DNA of 64,000 nt from Phaeobacter inhibens DSM 16374 (GCF_000473105.1 NZ_AXBB01000004.1:62001-126000), one strand, 5' to 3'; positions 9,359-18,621 are shown, counted from the stretch's first letter. Translations and numbers: made by a program. Notes: a model not told the origin generated them from the letters alone.

Positions 9359-10354
9359 TCAGATCCGCTGGCCTGCCTCATCAAAGCTGAGGCAGTTGGC
9401 GGGGTCGAAATCAAACTGCAGAGTCTCACCGACATTGGTGTCATGCTGGCCGAACAGCCGCGCGGTGAAGGTGAGATCCTGGCCCATATCGACCAGGATA
9501 TTGGTGTCGCCGCCCAGTTTTTCCACGTGAATCACCTCGCCGGTGAGTGGGCCATCAGAGCTGATGCGGGCGTATTCCGGGCGAATGCCGATGAATTGTC
9601 CGGGGTTGCCACCAAGGCGTTGCGCCGGAACAAAGTTCATCGCAGGCGCGCCGATGAATTCCGCCACAAAGCGATTGGCAGGATTGTTGTAGAGCTCCAT
9701 CGGGGTGCCGACCTGTTCAATGCGGCCATCACGCAGCACCACGATTTTATCCGCAAGTGTCATCGCCTCGATCTGGTCATGGGTGACGTAGATCATGCTG
9801 GCCGACAGCTGGCGGTGGAGGCGGGCGATTTCCAGACGGGTGTTCATGCGCAGGGCGGCATCGAGGTTGGAGAGCGGTTCGTCAAACAGGAACAGCTTGG
9901 GTTCGCGCACCACGGCGCGGCCAATGGCGACGCGTTGCCGCTGACCGCCGGAAAGTTCCGAGGGGCGGCGGTCAAGGTAGTTCTCCAGCGACAACATACG
10001 GCTGGCTTCGGCGACACGGGCGGTGATTTCCTCCTTGGGCTGACGTTCCTGTTTCAGAGCCAGCGCCATGTTTTCGCGCACGGAGAGATGGGGATAAAGT
10101 GCGTAGGATTGAAACACCATGGCGATGCCGCGTTTGGCGGGAGGCGTGGTGGTGACGGTCTGCCCACCGATGCTGATTTCGCCTGCGGTGGCATCCTCCA
10201 GCCCGGAGATGACCCGCAGAAGGGTGGATTTGCCACATCCCGACGGGCCGACAAAGACCACGAATTCGCCATCCTCAACGGTGAGGTTGATGTCTTTCAG
10301 CACCTCGACCGGGCCGAAGGATTTGCAGACATTGGTAAGCTGTAGGGCGGTCAT
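9359..10354 (-). CDS. Sugar ABC transporter ATP-binding protein (UgpC/MsmX type)
   Basis: A 331-residue CUT1-type ATPase. Walker A GPSGCGKST is at residues 36-44, the signature LSGGQRQRVAIGRA and Walker B LFLFDEPLSNLD follow, and the C-terminal 90 or so residues form the regulatory OB-fold region of MalK/UgpC proteins. It is the last gene of the minus-strand importer operon that begins with murQ, 12 bases after the oxidoreductase gene. Such ATPases can serve several sugar importers, so specificity comes from the binding protein and the operon rather than from this gene. Confidence 0.9.
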   Translation of the reverse strand: MTALQLTNVCKSFGPVEVLKDINLTVEDGEFVVFVGPSGCGKSTLLRVISGLEDATAGEISIGGQTVTTTPPAKRGIAMVFQSYALYPHLSVRENMALALKQERQPKEEITARVAEASRMLSLENYLDRRPSELSGGQRQRVAIGRAVVREPKLFLFDEPLSNLDAALRMNTRLEIARLHRQLSASMIYVTHDQIEAMTLADKIVVLRDGRIEQVGTPMELYNNPANRFVAEFIGAPAMNFVPAQRLGGNPGQFIGIRPEYARISSDGPLTGEVIHVEKLGGDTNILVDMGQDLTFTARLFGQHDTNVGETLQFDFDPANCLSFDEAGQRI

Positions 10355-10366
10355 GGCGGAAATCCT

Positions 10367-11458
10367 TCAGGTCTTCGGGGTCAGAGATGGTGAGGCGGGC
10401 GCTGTGGCCTCGGCCTCTGTCAGGTCAGATGTCAGATCGACAGGCGCGCCGCTGCGGATGCTCTGGTCGGCGGCCAGACAGATCGCCAGCGAGGCAACGG
10501 CGTCCTGCATATGCCGATCCATGTTTAGGTCGTCGGCAATGACGCGCAGCATATGGGCCTGTTCAGCGGCGCAGAGGGCATTGTGATCGGGCTCTGCGGG
10601 CAGGTCGATGCGTCGGTCCGGGGTGCCTTGCGTGCTGTGATGTACGATCAGGCTGCCGACGGCGGTATGGCTGTCCACATCGTCCGAGCCGCTCTTGTCT
10701 GTTTCGGTGATCGAGACGGAACCATTCGGGGATACCACGTCTTTTACAAAATAGGCGGTTTCGGACATCATCGGTCCCCAGCCGGCCTCGTACCAGCCAA
10801 CGGAGCCGTCGGAGAAACTCACCTGAAACTGGCCGTAGTTATACATATTCTCGGCGATCTCATCCGACAGGCGCAGGCCGATGCCATGGACGCGCTGTGG
10901 CGTGGCATCGGTGATCTGGCACATCACATCGACGTAATGCACACCGCAATCCACGATCGGAGAGGTGGTCTGCATCAGCGCCTTATGGGTGTCCCATGTG
11001 GGACCGTCAGACTGCTGGTTGAGGTTCATGCGGAACACATAAGGCGGGCCGAGATCGCGGGCCTCGGCGATGAGACGCTGCCAGCTGGGGTGATGGCGCA
11101 GGATATAGCCCACCATCAGCTTGCGCCCCAGATGGCGGGCGGCATCGGTTACGGCGCGGGCATCGGCAACCGTGGTGGCCAGCGGCTTTTCAACAAAAAC
11201 ATCCGCACCGGCCTCCATCGCGGCGATGGCGTAGGGCGCGTGGCTGTCGGAGTAGGTGGCGATGACCACCAGATCGGGTTTGGTCTGCACCAACGCGTGA
11301 TGGAAATCGCTATAGACCGGATAGTCCTGCAAGGGGGCCTGTGCAGGCGCGCCAGTGCGGTTGACGAGGCCGACAATGTGCGCGGTTTCGTCGTAATGGT
11401 GTGCCAGAGCGTGGGAAAACCCCATATTACCGAGGCCTGCAATCAGAACGCGGGTCAT
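10367..11458 (-). CDS. Gfo/Idh/MocA family sugar oxidoreductase
   Basis: A 363-residue NAD(P)-dependent oxidoreductase. The N-terminal Rossmann motif GLGNMGFSHA is followed by the EKPLA motif (VFVEKPLATT) near residue 97 and a larger C-terminal substrate domain. Its place between permease and ATPase genes of an amino-sugar importer suggests it acts on the imported sugar or its lactone, but the substrate is not readable from sequence. The predicted start follows a GGAGG-like site (revcomp of GCCTCC at 11464). Confidence 0.85.
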   Translation of the reverse strand: MTRVLIAGLGNMGFSHALAHHYDETAHIVGLVNRTGAPAQAPLQDYPVYSDFHHALVQTKPDLVVIATYSDSHAPYAIAAMEAGADVFVEKPLATTVADARAVTDAARHLGRKLMVGYILRHHPSWQRLIAEARDLGPPYVFRMNLNQQSDGPTWDTHKALMQTTSPIVDCGVHYVDVMCQITDATPQRVHGIGLRLSDEIAENMYNYGQFQVSFSDGSVGWYEAGWGPMMSETAYFVKDVVSPNGSVSITETDKSGSDDVDSHTAVGSLIVHHSTQGTPDRRIDLPAEPDHNALCAAEQAHMLRVIADDLNMDRHMQDAVASLAICLAADQSIRSGAPVDLTSDLTEAEATAPASPSLTPKT

Positions 11459-11501
11459 TGGCGGCCTCCTGAATGACGGCTGAGCTGCTGGGCGGTTGGG
11501 T

Positions 11502-11555
11502 GCGCCGGACCAAGAGATGACAGAACCCTGCCATCTAGGGGGGCTGGTCCGACGC
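11502..11555 (-). other. Intra-operon RNA hairpin
   Basis: GCGCCGGACCA (11502-11512) and TGGTCCGACGC (11545-11555) can pair as an 11-base stem with one G-U wobble on the minus-strand RNA, around a 32-base loop, in the 142-base gap between permease and oxidoreductase genes. It could mark partial termination or an RNA processing site. Confidence 0.35.
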
Positions 11556-11600
11556 GGCCCGGCATCACTACCGGGCAGGGGGATGGTTTGCGCGGCAGCA

Positions 11601-12443
11601 TCATTTGACCGCCCCGGAGGTGATGCCGCGAATGAGCTGGCGTGAGAAAATCACATAGAGCACCATCACCGGCAGGATCGCCATGGACAGCGCCGAGAGC
11701 ACCGCGTTCCAGTCGGTCACGAATTGGCCGATGAAGACTTGGCTGCCGAGCGTTAGCGTCTTGGTTTCCTCGGCCGGGGCCAGGATCAGCGGGAACCAGA
11801 GGTCGTTCCAGATCGGGATCATGTTGAAAACCGCGACCGTCGCCATGGCTGGACGCACCAGCGGCAGGACCAGCCGGAAGAAGATGGTGTATTCCGACAA
11901 CCCGTCGATGCGGCCGGCGTTTTTCAGATCGTCGCTCACCTGTTTCATGAACTCCGACAGGATAAACACGGCCAGCGGCAGACCCTGTGCGGTATAGACA
12001 AGGATCAGTGCTGTCAGCGTATTGACCAGCCCGGTGTCCACCATCAGCTCCAGAATGGCGACGGTGCCGATGCGGATCGGGATCATGATGCCAAGCGCGA
12101 GGTACAGGCCGAGCAGCATATTGCCCTTGAACCGGTATTCCGCGAGGGCAAAGGCGGCCATGGCGCCAAACAGCAGCACCAGTGCGAGGGAGACTACGGT
12201 GACAATCATTGAGTTCTGGAAGTAAAGAAAGAAATCCCCCTGCTTCAGGACGGTCTGATAGCCGACCAGCGAGAATGTGTCGGACGTGGGCAGCGCGAGC
12301 GGATCACGAAAGATCGCTTTGCGGGTTTTGAAGCTGTTCACCAAGATCACAAACACCGGAAACAGGGCGATCAGCGTGTAGGTGATCAGCGCGCCATGGG
12401 CGAGGATGCTGTTGAACGGGTTTGAACGGGATTTATGCATCAT
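11601..12443 (-). CDS. Carbohydrate ABC transporter permease (MalG/AraQ type)
   Basis: A 280-residue inner-membrane permease with six predicted hydrophobic segments. The cytoplasmic EAA-like loop that contacts the ATPase is seen as NAGRIDGLSEYTIFFRLVLP near residue 190. I chose the ATG at 12443 (MMHKSRSNPF), since TGAGGA lies just upstream and longer forms would run into the preceding permease gene. It is the second permease of a CUT1 importer and follows the first by seven bases. Confidence 0.9.
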   Translation of the reverse strand: MMHKSRSNPFNSILAHGALITYTLIALFPVFVILVNSFKTRKAIFRDPLALPTSDTFSLVGYQTVLKQGDFFLYFQNSMIVTVVSLALVLLFGAMAAFALAEYRFKGNMLLGLYLALGIMIPIRIGTVAILELMVDTGLVNTLTALILVYTAQGLPLAVFILSEFMKQVSDDLKNAGRIDGLSEYTIFFRLVLPLVRPAMATVAVFNMIPIWNDLWFPLILAPAEETKTLTLGSQVFIGQFVTDWNAVLSALSMAILPVMVLYVIFSRQLIRGITSGAVK

Positions 12444-12450
12444 CGGATCC

Positions 12451-13389
12451 TCAGAACTGGTAGCGGCGCAGACGGGTCTGGATGCCGAAGAGATAGATGC
12501 AGACACCGATCAGGATGATCGCGAACATGGCGGTGGCAATGGCGGACCCCATATGCGGATCGCCCAGTTGGAGCTGAAAGCCGAAGAAGGTGCGATACAT
12601 AAATGTGCCAAGGATATCGGTGGAGAAATCCGGCCCGGCGAGCGCGCCTTGGGTGGTGTAGATCAGGTCGAACGCATTGAAGTTGCCCACAAATGTCAGG
12701 ATTGAGATGATCCCGATGGACGGCAGGATCAGTGGCAGTTTGATTTTCCAGAAGGCGGACATGCCGGTGATACCATCAACCTCACCCGCCTCGATCACCT
12801 CTTCCGGGATCGACAGCAGGGCTGCGTAGATCAGCATCATCGGGATGCCGACAAATTGCCAGACAGAGATCAGCGCCAGCGTGGTCAGCGCGTAGTCTTC
12901 TTTGCCCAGCCAGGGCGCAAACAGCCACTTCAGGCCGATGGCGTCCAAGAGATCGGGGGTGATGCCCCAGATCGGCGAGAGGATCAGCTTCCAGGCGAAG
13001 CCGACGATGACAAAGCTGAGGATGGTCGGCACAAAGATGGCGGTGCGATAGAGTGCTGCAAACCGGAGCCGGGGATGGCTGAGGATTGCCGCCAGAGCCA
13101 CCCCGATAGGGTTCTGCACTAGCATATGAACAAAGAAGAACCAGAAGTTGTTGCCAAGCGCATTCCAGAACTGTTCCGACCAATTGGGGTTGCCAAACAG
13201 GGTCTCGAAATTCGCAAGGCCCACAAATTGGCGGATCTGGTCGCTTTCGCTGTAGAGCGCGAGCCGCAGGGTATTGAACAGCGGGAAAATCATGATGGCC
13301 GTATAGACCAGCACAGCGGGCGCCAGAAAAACGGCGATATGCCAACGTCTGCGCGGTTTATGAGGGGTGTTTTGCATGATGTGTCCCAT
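12451..13389 (-). CDS. Carbohydrate ABC transporter permease (MalF/UgpA type)
   Basis: A 312-residue permease with an N-terminal basic segment and about six transmembrane helices. The EAA loop is visible as IEAGEVDGITGMSAFWKIKL near residue 203. It pairs with the downstream MalG-type permease to form the channel. The start is uncertain: ATG at 13389 or ATG at 13377 (MQNTPHK); neither has a strong ribosome site. Confidence 0.9.
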   Translation of the reverse strand: MGHIMQNTPHKPRRRWHIAVFLAPAVLVYTAIMIFPLFNTLRLALYSESDQIRQFVGLANFETLFGNPNWSEQFWNALGNNFWFFFVHMLVQNPIGVALAAILSHPRLRFAALYRTAIFVPTILSFVIVGFAWKLILSPIWGITPDLLDAIGLKWLFAPWLGKEDYALTTLALISVWQFVGIPMMLIYAALLSIPEEVIEAGEVDGITGMSAFWKIKLPLILPSIGIISILTFVGNFNAFDLIYTTQGALAGPDFSTDILGTFMYRTFFGFQLQLGDPHMGSAIATAMFAIILIGVCIYLFGIQTRLRRYQF

Positions 13390-13399
13390 CTGTCGGCGG

Positions 13400-13426
13400 G
13401 TCCGGGCCGCATGTGGCCGCCCGGAC
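13400..13426 (-). other. Hairpin between binding-protein and permease genes
   Basis: GTCCGGGC (13400-13407) pairs perfectly with GCCCGGAC (13419-13426). It sits in the 71-base gap after the solute-binding protein gene. Hairpins here are common in ABC operons and raise binding-protein transcript levels relative to the permeases; no T tract follows. Confidence 0.5.
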
Positions 13427-13460
13427 GCCTGAGTGTCAGGTCAGTCAGGTGGTGGCGCGC

Positions 13461-14714
13461 TTATTTCTGCGGCTCGTACCAGCTGGCCAGACCCTCTTGC
13501 AGGTCTGCGCCCAGATCAGCGGCTGCCTTGGTGCCCTTGATCGCGGCGACGGAGGCCCCCCAGGTTTCGTTTTCGAGGTTCGGCGTGCCGCGCGACAGGA
13601 TCTGATAGGTGGAGCGGATGGTGCTCTCACATTCGCCACGCCAGGACACGAATTCCTGCGCCAGCGGATCTTCCATCGCGACCTCATGGTTCGACAGCGA
13701 GAAGAAACCCGGCAGCGCATTTGCGTAGATGCTGGCGAATTCCGCCGATCCGACCCAGTTCAGGAAGGTTTTGGCAGCTTCGGCATTGGGGGAGGCGGCA
13801 TTCAGGCCAACCGCGATATCGGTGTGGTCCGAGATGTAGCAGGTGTCGCCCGCCGCTTTAACCGGCGGTCTGAAGGCGCCCATGGCGAAATCAGCCTGAG
13901 TGTTGAAGCCGGAGATTTCCCAGCTGCCCGCCGGATAGATTGCAGCGCGGCCCAGAGTGAAGATGTTCTGGCTGTCAGGATAGGTCTGCGCCTCATAGCC
14001 GTCGCCCATGTAAGCGCCCCATTTCGACAGGGTCTCATAGGGGGCGACCCACTGATCGTCGGTCAGTTTCTGCTCACCTGCGATGAGGGCAAGACGGCCT
14101 TCCTCACCCTTCCAGTAGTTTGGGCCGATGTTGTTATAGCCCATGGTGGCCGCTTCCCACTGGTCGTTTGTGCCCATGGCCAAAGGAACGTAATTGCCGT
14201 CTTCCTTGATTTTTTCCAGCGCCGCAAAGAACTCATCTTCGGTTTCGGGCACATTCACACCCAGCTCGGCAAAGGCGTCTTTGTTGTAGATGAAGCCGTG
14301 GATCACCGAAGCAATCGGCACGCAGAAAGTCGCGGCGCCATCGTCGGTCTGCCAGGCGGATTTTGCCACATTGGAGAAGCTGCCCATGGCGTCAAGATCG
14401 GAGAGATCGGCCAGCTGACCCTTGTCATAAAGGCCAAGCGAGGCATCAAAGGGGCGGCAGGTGATCAGGTCACCGGCGCTGCCCGCATCCAGTTTGGAGT
14501 TTAGCACCGCATTGTATTCTGCCGGGGCAGAGGGGGTGAATTTCAGCTTGATGCCGGGGTTGGCCGCTTCAAAGGCGGGGATGATCTTATCCTGCCAGAG
14601 GGCGAGGTCATCGTTGCGCCAGCTCTCAATGGTCAGCGTGACGTCTTCAGCAGCTGCGGCGCCGCCGATCATGGTCGAGCCGAGCAGTGCGAGGGTAAAG
14701 AGTTTCCGTGTCAT
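13461..14714 (-). CDS. Periplasmic carbohydrate-binding protein (family 1)
   Basis: A 417-residue extracellular solute-binding protein of the CUT1 (SBP_bac_1) type. The first 22 residues form a signal peptide (MTRKLFTLALLG, cut after GGAAAA), then DVTLTIESWRNDD starts the mature domain. GGGAGA precedes the ATG. It captures the sugar for the two permeases and ATPase downstream. Its position right after murQ and opposite nagA suggests GlcNAc, MurNAc or a disaccharide of these, but this is inference from context. Confidence 0.88.
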   Translation of the reverse strand: MTRKLFTLALLGSTMIGGAAAAEDVTLTIESWRNDDLALWQDKIIPAFEAANPGIKLKFTPSAPAEYNAVLNSKLDAGSAGDLITCRPFDASLGLYDKGQLADLSDLDAMGSFSNVAKSAWQTDDGAATFCVPIASVIHGFIYNKDAFAELGVNVPETEDEFFAALEKIKEDGNYVPLAMGTNDQWEAATMGYNNIGPNYWKGEEGRLALIAGEQKLTDDQWVAPYETLSKWGAYMGDGYEAQTYPDSQNIFTLGRAAIYPAGSWEISGFNTQADFAMGAFRPPVKAAGDTCYISDHTDIAVGLNAASPNAEAAKTFLNWVGSAEFASIYANALPGFFSLSNHEVAMEDPLAQEFVSWRGECESTIRSTYQILSRGTPNLENETWGASVAAIKGTKAAADLGADLQEGLASWYEPQK

Positions 14715-14791
14715 TCAGTATCTCCCAGTTTGCATGTTTGGTATTTGTAATCAGGGTCTTGGTGACCTCTTGGGTGGCGCATGGCCGACCG

Positions 14792-15733
14792 TTACACCTG
14801 TGCGAGCGCGGCTCGCAGGTTGTCCTTGTAGTGGCGCAGCAATGTGTCTGCGGCAGTCGGCGAGGTCGCCCCTTGCAGGAGCAGAATAGCGGGTTTCACC
14901 GCACCGCCGGTTTGATCCAGCGCGCGGGCCGCGGCCTCGGCGTCCTGCTGGGTAAGGGTGCTGACAATGCGGATCGCGCGCTGGCGCAGCTTGGCATTGT
15001 CGGCAATGAGGTTGACCATCATACCGTCCATCACATGCCCCATCCGGATACCGGCCAAGGTGGACATCATATTCAGAGCGGCCTTTTGTGCGGTGCCGGC
15101 CCCCATACGGGTCGATCCTGCGATAACCTCTGGTGGGGTGGGCAGGCAGATCGCCACATCAGCCAGGTTCAGAAGTGGTGTGTTAGCGTTGTTGGCAATG
15201 GCGATGACCTTGGCTCCGGCGGCCTGCGCAGTCCGGGCAAAGCCCATCGGGAATGGGGTGCTGCCGCTGGCGGAAAGGGCGATGACCACATCATTTGCGG
15301 CAACAGTCGCAGCGGCTTTGGCACCTGCCTCATCGTCATCTTCAGTATGGCCGGGCATACGTCCGTCGGCGGGGATGCCGCCAGCCATATGAATGGAAAT
15401 CTGGTCGGCGCTGATGCCGAAGGTGCCCGGCAGTTCCGCACCGTCAGCCAGTGCCATCAGGGCAGAAGATCCGGCGGCCGCGTAATGCAGATGGCCGCCA
15501 TTGTGCAGGCTGTTGGTGAGCAGGGTCGCACCGGCTGCGATGGCCGGGCGGGCGTCGGCAACGGCTTCGAGTGCACGCAATTGACCGGTCAGCAGGGTGT
15601 CGAGAATCTCCGCATCGGCACGCAGATCCAGCCCCTGAGCATCGGGGTGTAATGTCTCTGTCTGCGCCGTTGGCTGCGCCTCAGCCTGTGCAGATATGCC
15701 GGTCTTGGGCGAGTGGTCGCTCCTCGATCCCAT
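14792..15733 (-). CDS. murQ: N-acetylmuramic acid 6-phosphate etherase
   Basis: A 313-residue SIS-fold lyase that removes the lactyl ether from MurNAc-6-phosphate to give GlcNAc-6-phosphate. Family features are clear: AELPGTFG near residue 100, and EVIAGSTRMGAGTAQK followed by an LNMMST segment in the C-terminal half. It opens with GGGGGAGG before the ATG. It heads the minus-strand importer operon and diverges from the amino-sugar kinase gene. With nagA and the deaminase it completes a cell-wall sugar salvage route. Unlike in E. coli, no PTS component is nearby, so phosphorylation must come from the kinase. Confidence 0.9.
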   Translation of the reverse strand: MGSRSDHSPKTGISAQAEAQPTAQTETLHPDAQGLDLRADAEILDTLLTGQLRALEAVADARPAIAAGATLLTNSLHNGGHLHYAAAGSSALMALADGAELPGTFGISADQISIHMAGGIPADGRMPGHTEDDDEAGAKAAATVAANDVVIALSASGSTPFPMGFARTAQAAGAKVIAIANNANTPLLNLADVAICLPTPPEVIAGSTRMGAGTAQKAALNMMSTLAGIRMGHVMDGMMVNLIADNAKLRQRAIRIVSTLTQQDAEAAARALDQTGGAVKPAILLLQGATSPTAADTLLRHYKDNLRAALAQV

Positions 15734-15768
15734 GTGATTCCTCCCCCTCAGGTGAATGAGAAGTATTT

Positions 15769-15785
15769 AATACCTATACAATACC
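15769..15785 (-). promoter_or_regulatory. 17-base operator-like repeat, murQ side
   Basis: The minus strand reads GGTATTGTATAGGTATT, matching the copy at 15892-15908 on the plus strand at 15 of 17 positions. It lies 36 bases upstream of the murQ ATG. The two AGGTATT-like half-sites are about one helical turn apart. The adjacent GntR gene product is the obvious candidate binder. Confidence 0.5.
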
Positions 15786-15891
15786 ACTTGTCTACCATTT
15801 AATTTATGAGAGAGTTTTTTGTAGTAAATTCAGCTAATTACTCTGCTGCATGGTGATCTTGCTGTTAGAGAGGTCTTTATTTTGGATGAAA

Positions 15892-15908
15892 GGTATCTTA
15901 TAGGTATT
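15892..15908 (+). promoter_or_regulatory. 17-base operator-like repeat, kinase side
   Basis: GGTATCTTATAGGTATT ends three bases before the kinase ATG at 15911, so it overlaps the ribosome-binding region. It is the inverted partner of 15769-15785. The intervening 106 bases are A+T-rich and carry the divergent promoters. Confidence 0.5.
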
Positions 15909-15910
15909 GC

Positions 15911-16813
15911 ATGACCGACTCGCGCTTTCCATATCTGATCGCCGTGGATGGAGGGGGAACCTCCTGCCGCTTTGCCCTGCTGAAATCAGGAGCGACACCG
16001 CCGCAGCAATTGGTGGTGACTGGCGGCAGTGCCAATGTATATACGGCGCCCGATCAGGCGGTTGAGACCCTGAGTGCCGGATTGGCGGATTTGCAGCGGC
16101 AGTCAGGTCTGACCGATGAGGTGTTTCATCAGATTCCGGTTTATGCCGGGTTGGCCGGTGTCATTGATGGTGAGTCTGCCGCGCGTGTCGCGGAGGCGCT
16201 GCCACAGGCGCATGTCCGGGTGGAGGATGACCGCATGCCCGCAGTGGTTGGCGCATTGGGGGAGGATACCGCCAGTCTGATCGGGGTTGGTACTGGGTCG
16301 TTTTTGGGACGTCAGGTGGCGGGTCAGGTCACGCTCATCGGGGGGCATGGTACGGTGCTGGGGGATGAGGCGTCGGGCGGCTGGCTGGGGCGCCGTGCGT
16401 TACAGCTGACGTTGCAAGCTGCCGAAGGGATTGAGCCGATGACGCCGCTTCTGCGCAGTTGTTTGCGTGATTTTTCCAATGAGACGGCAAAGATTGTCCG
16501 TTTCGCCCAGACCGCGCGGCCGGTGGCCTTTGGCGCCTATGCGCCACGTGTGGCCAAGGCTGCGGTTGAGGGGGATGCGGCAGGGCGGCGGCTGATGGCG
16601 GAGGGCGCAGAGTATCTGTGCAACGGGCTGCAGGCGCTGGGGCGCCGGCCTGAGGAACCTGTTTATCATATTGGGGGTGTCGCCGCGCAATACGCCGCCT
16701 ATCTGCCTGCGGATGTGGCGGATTACCTGCGCGGGGCCGAAGGTTCACCGCTGGACGGTGCGTTGGAGCTGGCACGCCGATTTGCCCGCGAGATCGCGCA
16801 GGAGGTGGTATGA
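15911..16813 (+). CDS. BadF/BadG-family kinase, probable N-acetylglucosamine/MurNAc kinase
   Basis: A 300-residue ASKHA-fold protein. The N-terminal phosphate loop AVDGGGTSCRF (residues 11-21), the central GVGTGSFLG and the ADENOSINE-type motif GGVAAQYAAYL near the C-terminus match the GlcNAc kinase branch of the BadF/BadG/BcrA/BcrD family. In this cluster it would phosphorylate imported GlcNAc and perhaps MurNAc at position 6, supplying NagA and MurQ. The ATG lies directly after the operator-like repeat; AGGT six bases upstream is the only ribosome site. Its stop overlaps the next start (ATGA). Confidence 0.82.
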   Translation: MTDSRFPYLIAVDGGGTSCRFALLKSGATPPQQLVVTGGSANVYTAPDQAVETLSAGLADLQRQSGLTDEVFHQIPVYAGLAGVIDGESAARVAEALPQAHVRVEDDRMPAVVGALGEDTASLIGVGTGSFLGRQVAGQVTLIGGHGTVLGDEASGGWLGRRALQLTLQAAEGIEPMTPLLRSCLRDFSNETAKIVRFAQTARPVAFGAYAPRVAKAAVEGDAAGRRLMAEGAEYLCNGLQALGRRPEEPVYHIGGVAAQYAAYLPADVADYLRGAEGSPLDGALELARRFAREIAQEVV

Positions 16814-17568
16814 CGGTCGAGGAATTCCTGACGCCGGCCGCCTGGCTGGACGATGCGGCGGGTCCCCGCTACGTGCGGCTGCGCCAGCGCATTGAAGATG
16901 GCATTGAAACCGGGCTCTTGCCCAAAAGCGCACCGCTGCCTGCGGAGCGGGAGATTGCAACACTCACCGGTCTGTCGCGGGTCACCGTGCGCCGGGCGAT
17001 GCAGGATCTGGTTGATCGCGGCATTGTCGTGCAGCGGCAGGGCTCGGGCAGTTTTGTGGCGGATGGCACGCCCAAGGTGGAGCAATCGCTGTCGCAGCTG
17101 ACCTCGTTTACCGAGGATATGGAGCGGCGCGGTTATGACACCAGTGTCGAATGGCTGGAACGCGGCATTCATACGCCGTCACCGGAAGAGGTGATGGCCC
17201 TGGCGCTGACCTCCGGGGAGGCCGTGGCCCGGATCGCGCGTCTGCGCCGGGCCAATGGGCGTCCGATGGCGATCGAACGCGCGTCTCTGCCGGTGGATAT
17301 CCTGCCCAATCCGCAGGCTGTGCGAGGCTCTCTCTATGAGGTTCTGGAACAATCCGGCAGTCGTCCGGTGCGGGCCTTGCAGCGGATTTCAGCGATCAAC
17401 CTGCCCGAACAAGAGGCGCAGATGTTGGGGGTCGAGCCGGGGATGGCGGGCCTTAGCATTGTGCGGACATCGTATTTGCGCAACCGACGCGTGGTGGAGT
17501 TCACCCGTTCGATCTATCGCGGCGATGCCTATGATTTTGTCGCTGAGCTGCGGCTCGGGACGACCTAA
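16810..17568 (+). CDS. GntR/HutC-family transcriptional regulator of amino-sugar genes
   Basis: A 252-residue regulator with an N-terminal winged helix (about residues 18-90; EREIATLTGLSRVTVRRAMQ is the recognition region, then RQGSGSFVA) and a C-terminal UTRA ligand domain. This is the NagR/NagQ/DasR layout, in which an amino-sugar phosphate relieves or alters DNA binding. It is translationally coupled to the kinase and lies beside the paired repeats in the divergent promoter region, its probable targets. The effector (GlcNAc-6-P or GlcN-6-P) is inferred from family. Confidence 0.88.
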   Translation: MTVEEFLTPAAWLDDAAGPRYVRLRQRIEDGIETGLLPKSAPLPAEREIATLTGLSRVTVRRAMQDLVDRGIVVQRQGSGSFVADGTPKVEQSLSQLTSFTEDMERRGYDTSVEWLERGIHTPSPEEVMALALTSGEAVARIARLRRANGRPMAIERASLPVDILPNPQAVRGSLYEVLEQSGSRPVRALQRISAINLPEQEAQMLGVEPGMAGLSIVRTSYLRNRRVVEFTRSIYRGDAYDFVAELRLGTT

Positions 17569-17592
17569 CCTGGCGACCCTGAGGAGGGGACC

Positions 17593-18621
17593 ATGACAGA
17601 TATCACCAAAATGCGTCGCGAGATCGACGAGATCCCGACGGCTGTGGACCGGCTGCTGAGCCATGGCCGGGTTGAGATTGAGGCCGTCGCGGATGCGGCG
17701 CGCGCCCTTGATCCCAATGTCATGGTGACCGTTGCGCGCGGTTCCTCCGACCATGTCTGCACCTATCTGAAATACGCCAGCGAGATCATGTTGGGGGTGC
17801 CTGTTGCCTCAGTCGGGCCGTCGGTGGCCTCAATCTACAAAGCGCCGCTGCGCCTGAAGGGCGCATTGAGCCTTGCGGTGTCGCAGTCCGGCAAAAGCCC
17901 GGACATCGTGTCTATGGCGGGCAGCGCGCGTAAGGATGGCGCGCTATCGGTTGCGCTGACCAATGATGCGGCCTCGCCTCTTGCGGCGGCGGCGGATCAC
18001 ACGCTGGACATTCACGCCGGGCCTGAGCTGAGCGTGGCGGCGACCAAGACGTTTGTGACCTCGGCTGTGGCGGGGCTGTGGTTGCTGGCGCAATGGGACC
18101 GCAATCAGGCGGTTCTGGCGGCGCTACACGCGTTGCCGGAGCAGTTGGACCGCGCCTGCCGTATTGACTGGCCCGAAGTGCGCGACGCGATTGGTGCGCG
18201 GTCCTCCCTGTTCACATTGGGCCGGGGGCAGGCGTTGGCGGTGTCAAATGAGGCGGCGCTGAAGTTCAAGGAAACCTGCCAGCTGCACGCGGAGAGCTAT
18301 TCCTCGGCGGAGGTCTTGCATGGGCCGGTGTCCATTGTGGAAGAGGGGTTCCCGGTGCTTGGCTTTGCGGCGGCAGATGCGGCCGAGGGCGCGCTGGCGG
18401 GCATTGCCGATCAGATCGCCGCCAAGGGCGCGCAGGTCTTTGCCACCACGGATAAGGTTACGGCGGCGCGCCGGGTCGATCATGTGCGTACGGATCATGC
18501 GCTGACCGATCCGATCAGCCTGATCGTGTCCTTCTATGCGATGGTGGAGGCCTTTGCGGCTTCGCGCGGGATCGACCCGGATGCGCCGCGCCACCTGAAA
18601 AAAGTGACGGAAACGGTATGA
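17593..18621 (+). CDS. SIS-domain glucosamine-6-phosphate deaminase (NagB-II type)
   Basis: A 342-residue protein with two tandem SIS domains, as in AgaS/NagB-II proteins, and no glutaminase domain. ARGSSDH and SQSGKSPD mark the first sugar-phosphate site and ATKTFVTS follows; the second domain contains GRGQALAVSNEAALKFKE, which carries the Glu/Lys seen in GlmS-like isomerases. It likely converts glucosamine-6-phosphate to fructose-6-phosphate and ammonia. GAGGAGG precedes the ATG. It overlaps nagA by four bases. Confidence 0.85.
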   Translation: MTDITKMRREIDEIPTAVDRLLSHGRVEIEAVADAARALDPNVMVTVARGSSDHVCTYLKYASEIMLGVPVASVGPSVASIYKAPLRLKGALSLAVSQSGKSPDIVSMAGSARKDGALSVALTNDAASPLAAAADHTLDIHAGPELSVAATKTFVTSAVAGLWLLAQWDRNQAVLAALHALPEQLDRACRIDWPEVRDAIGARSSLFTLGRGQALAVSNEAALKFKETCQLHAESYSSAEVLHGPVSIVEEGFPVLGFAAADAAEGALAGIADQIAAKGAQVFATTDKVTAARRVDHVRTDHALTDPISLIVSFYAMVEAFAASRGIDPDAPRHLKKVTETV

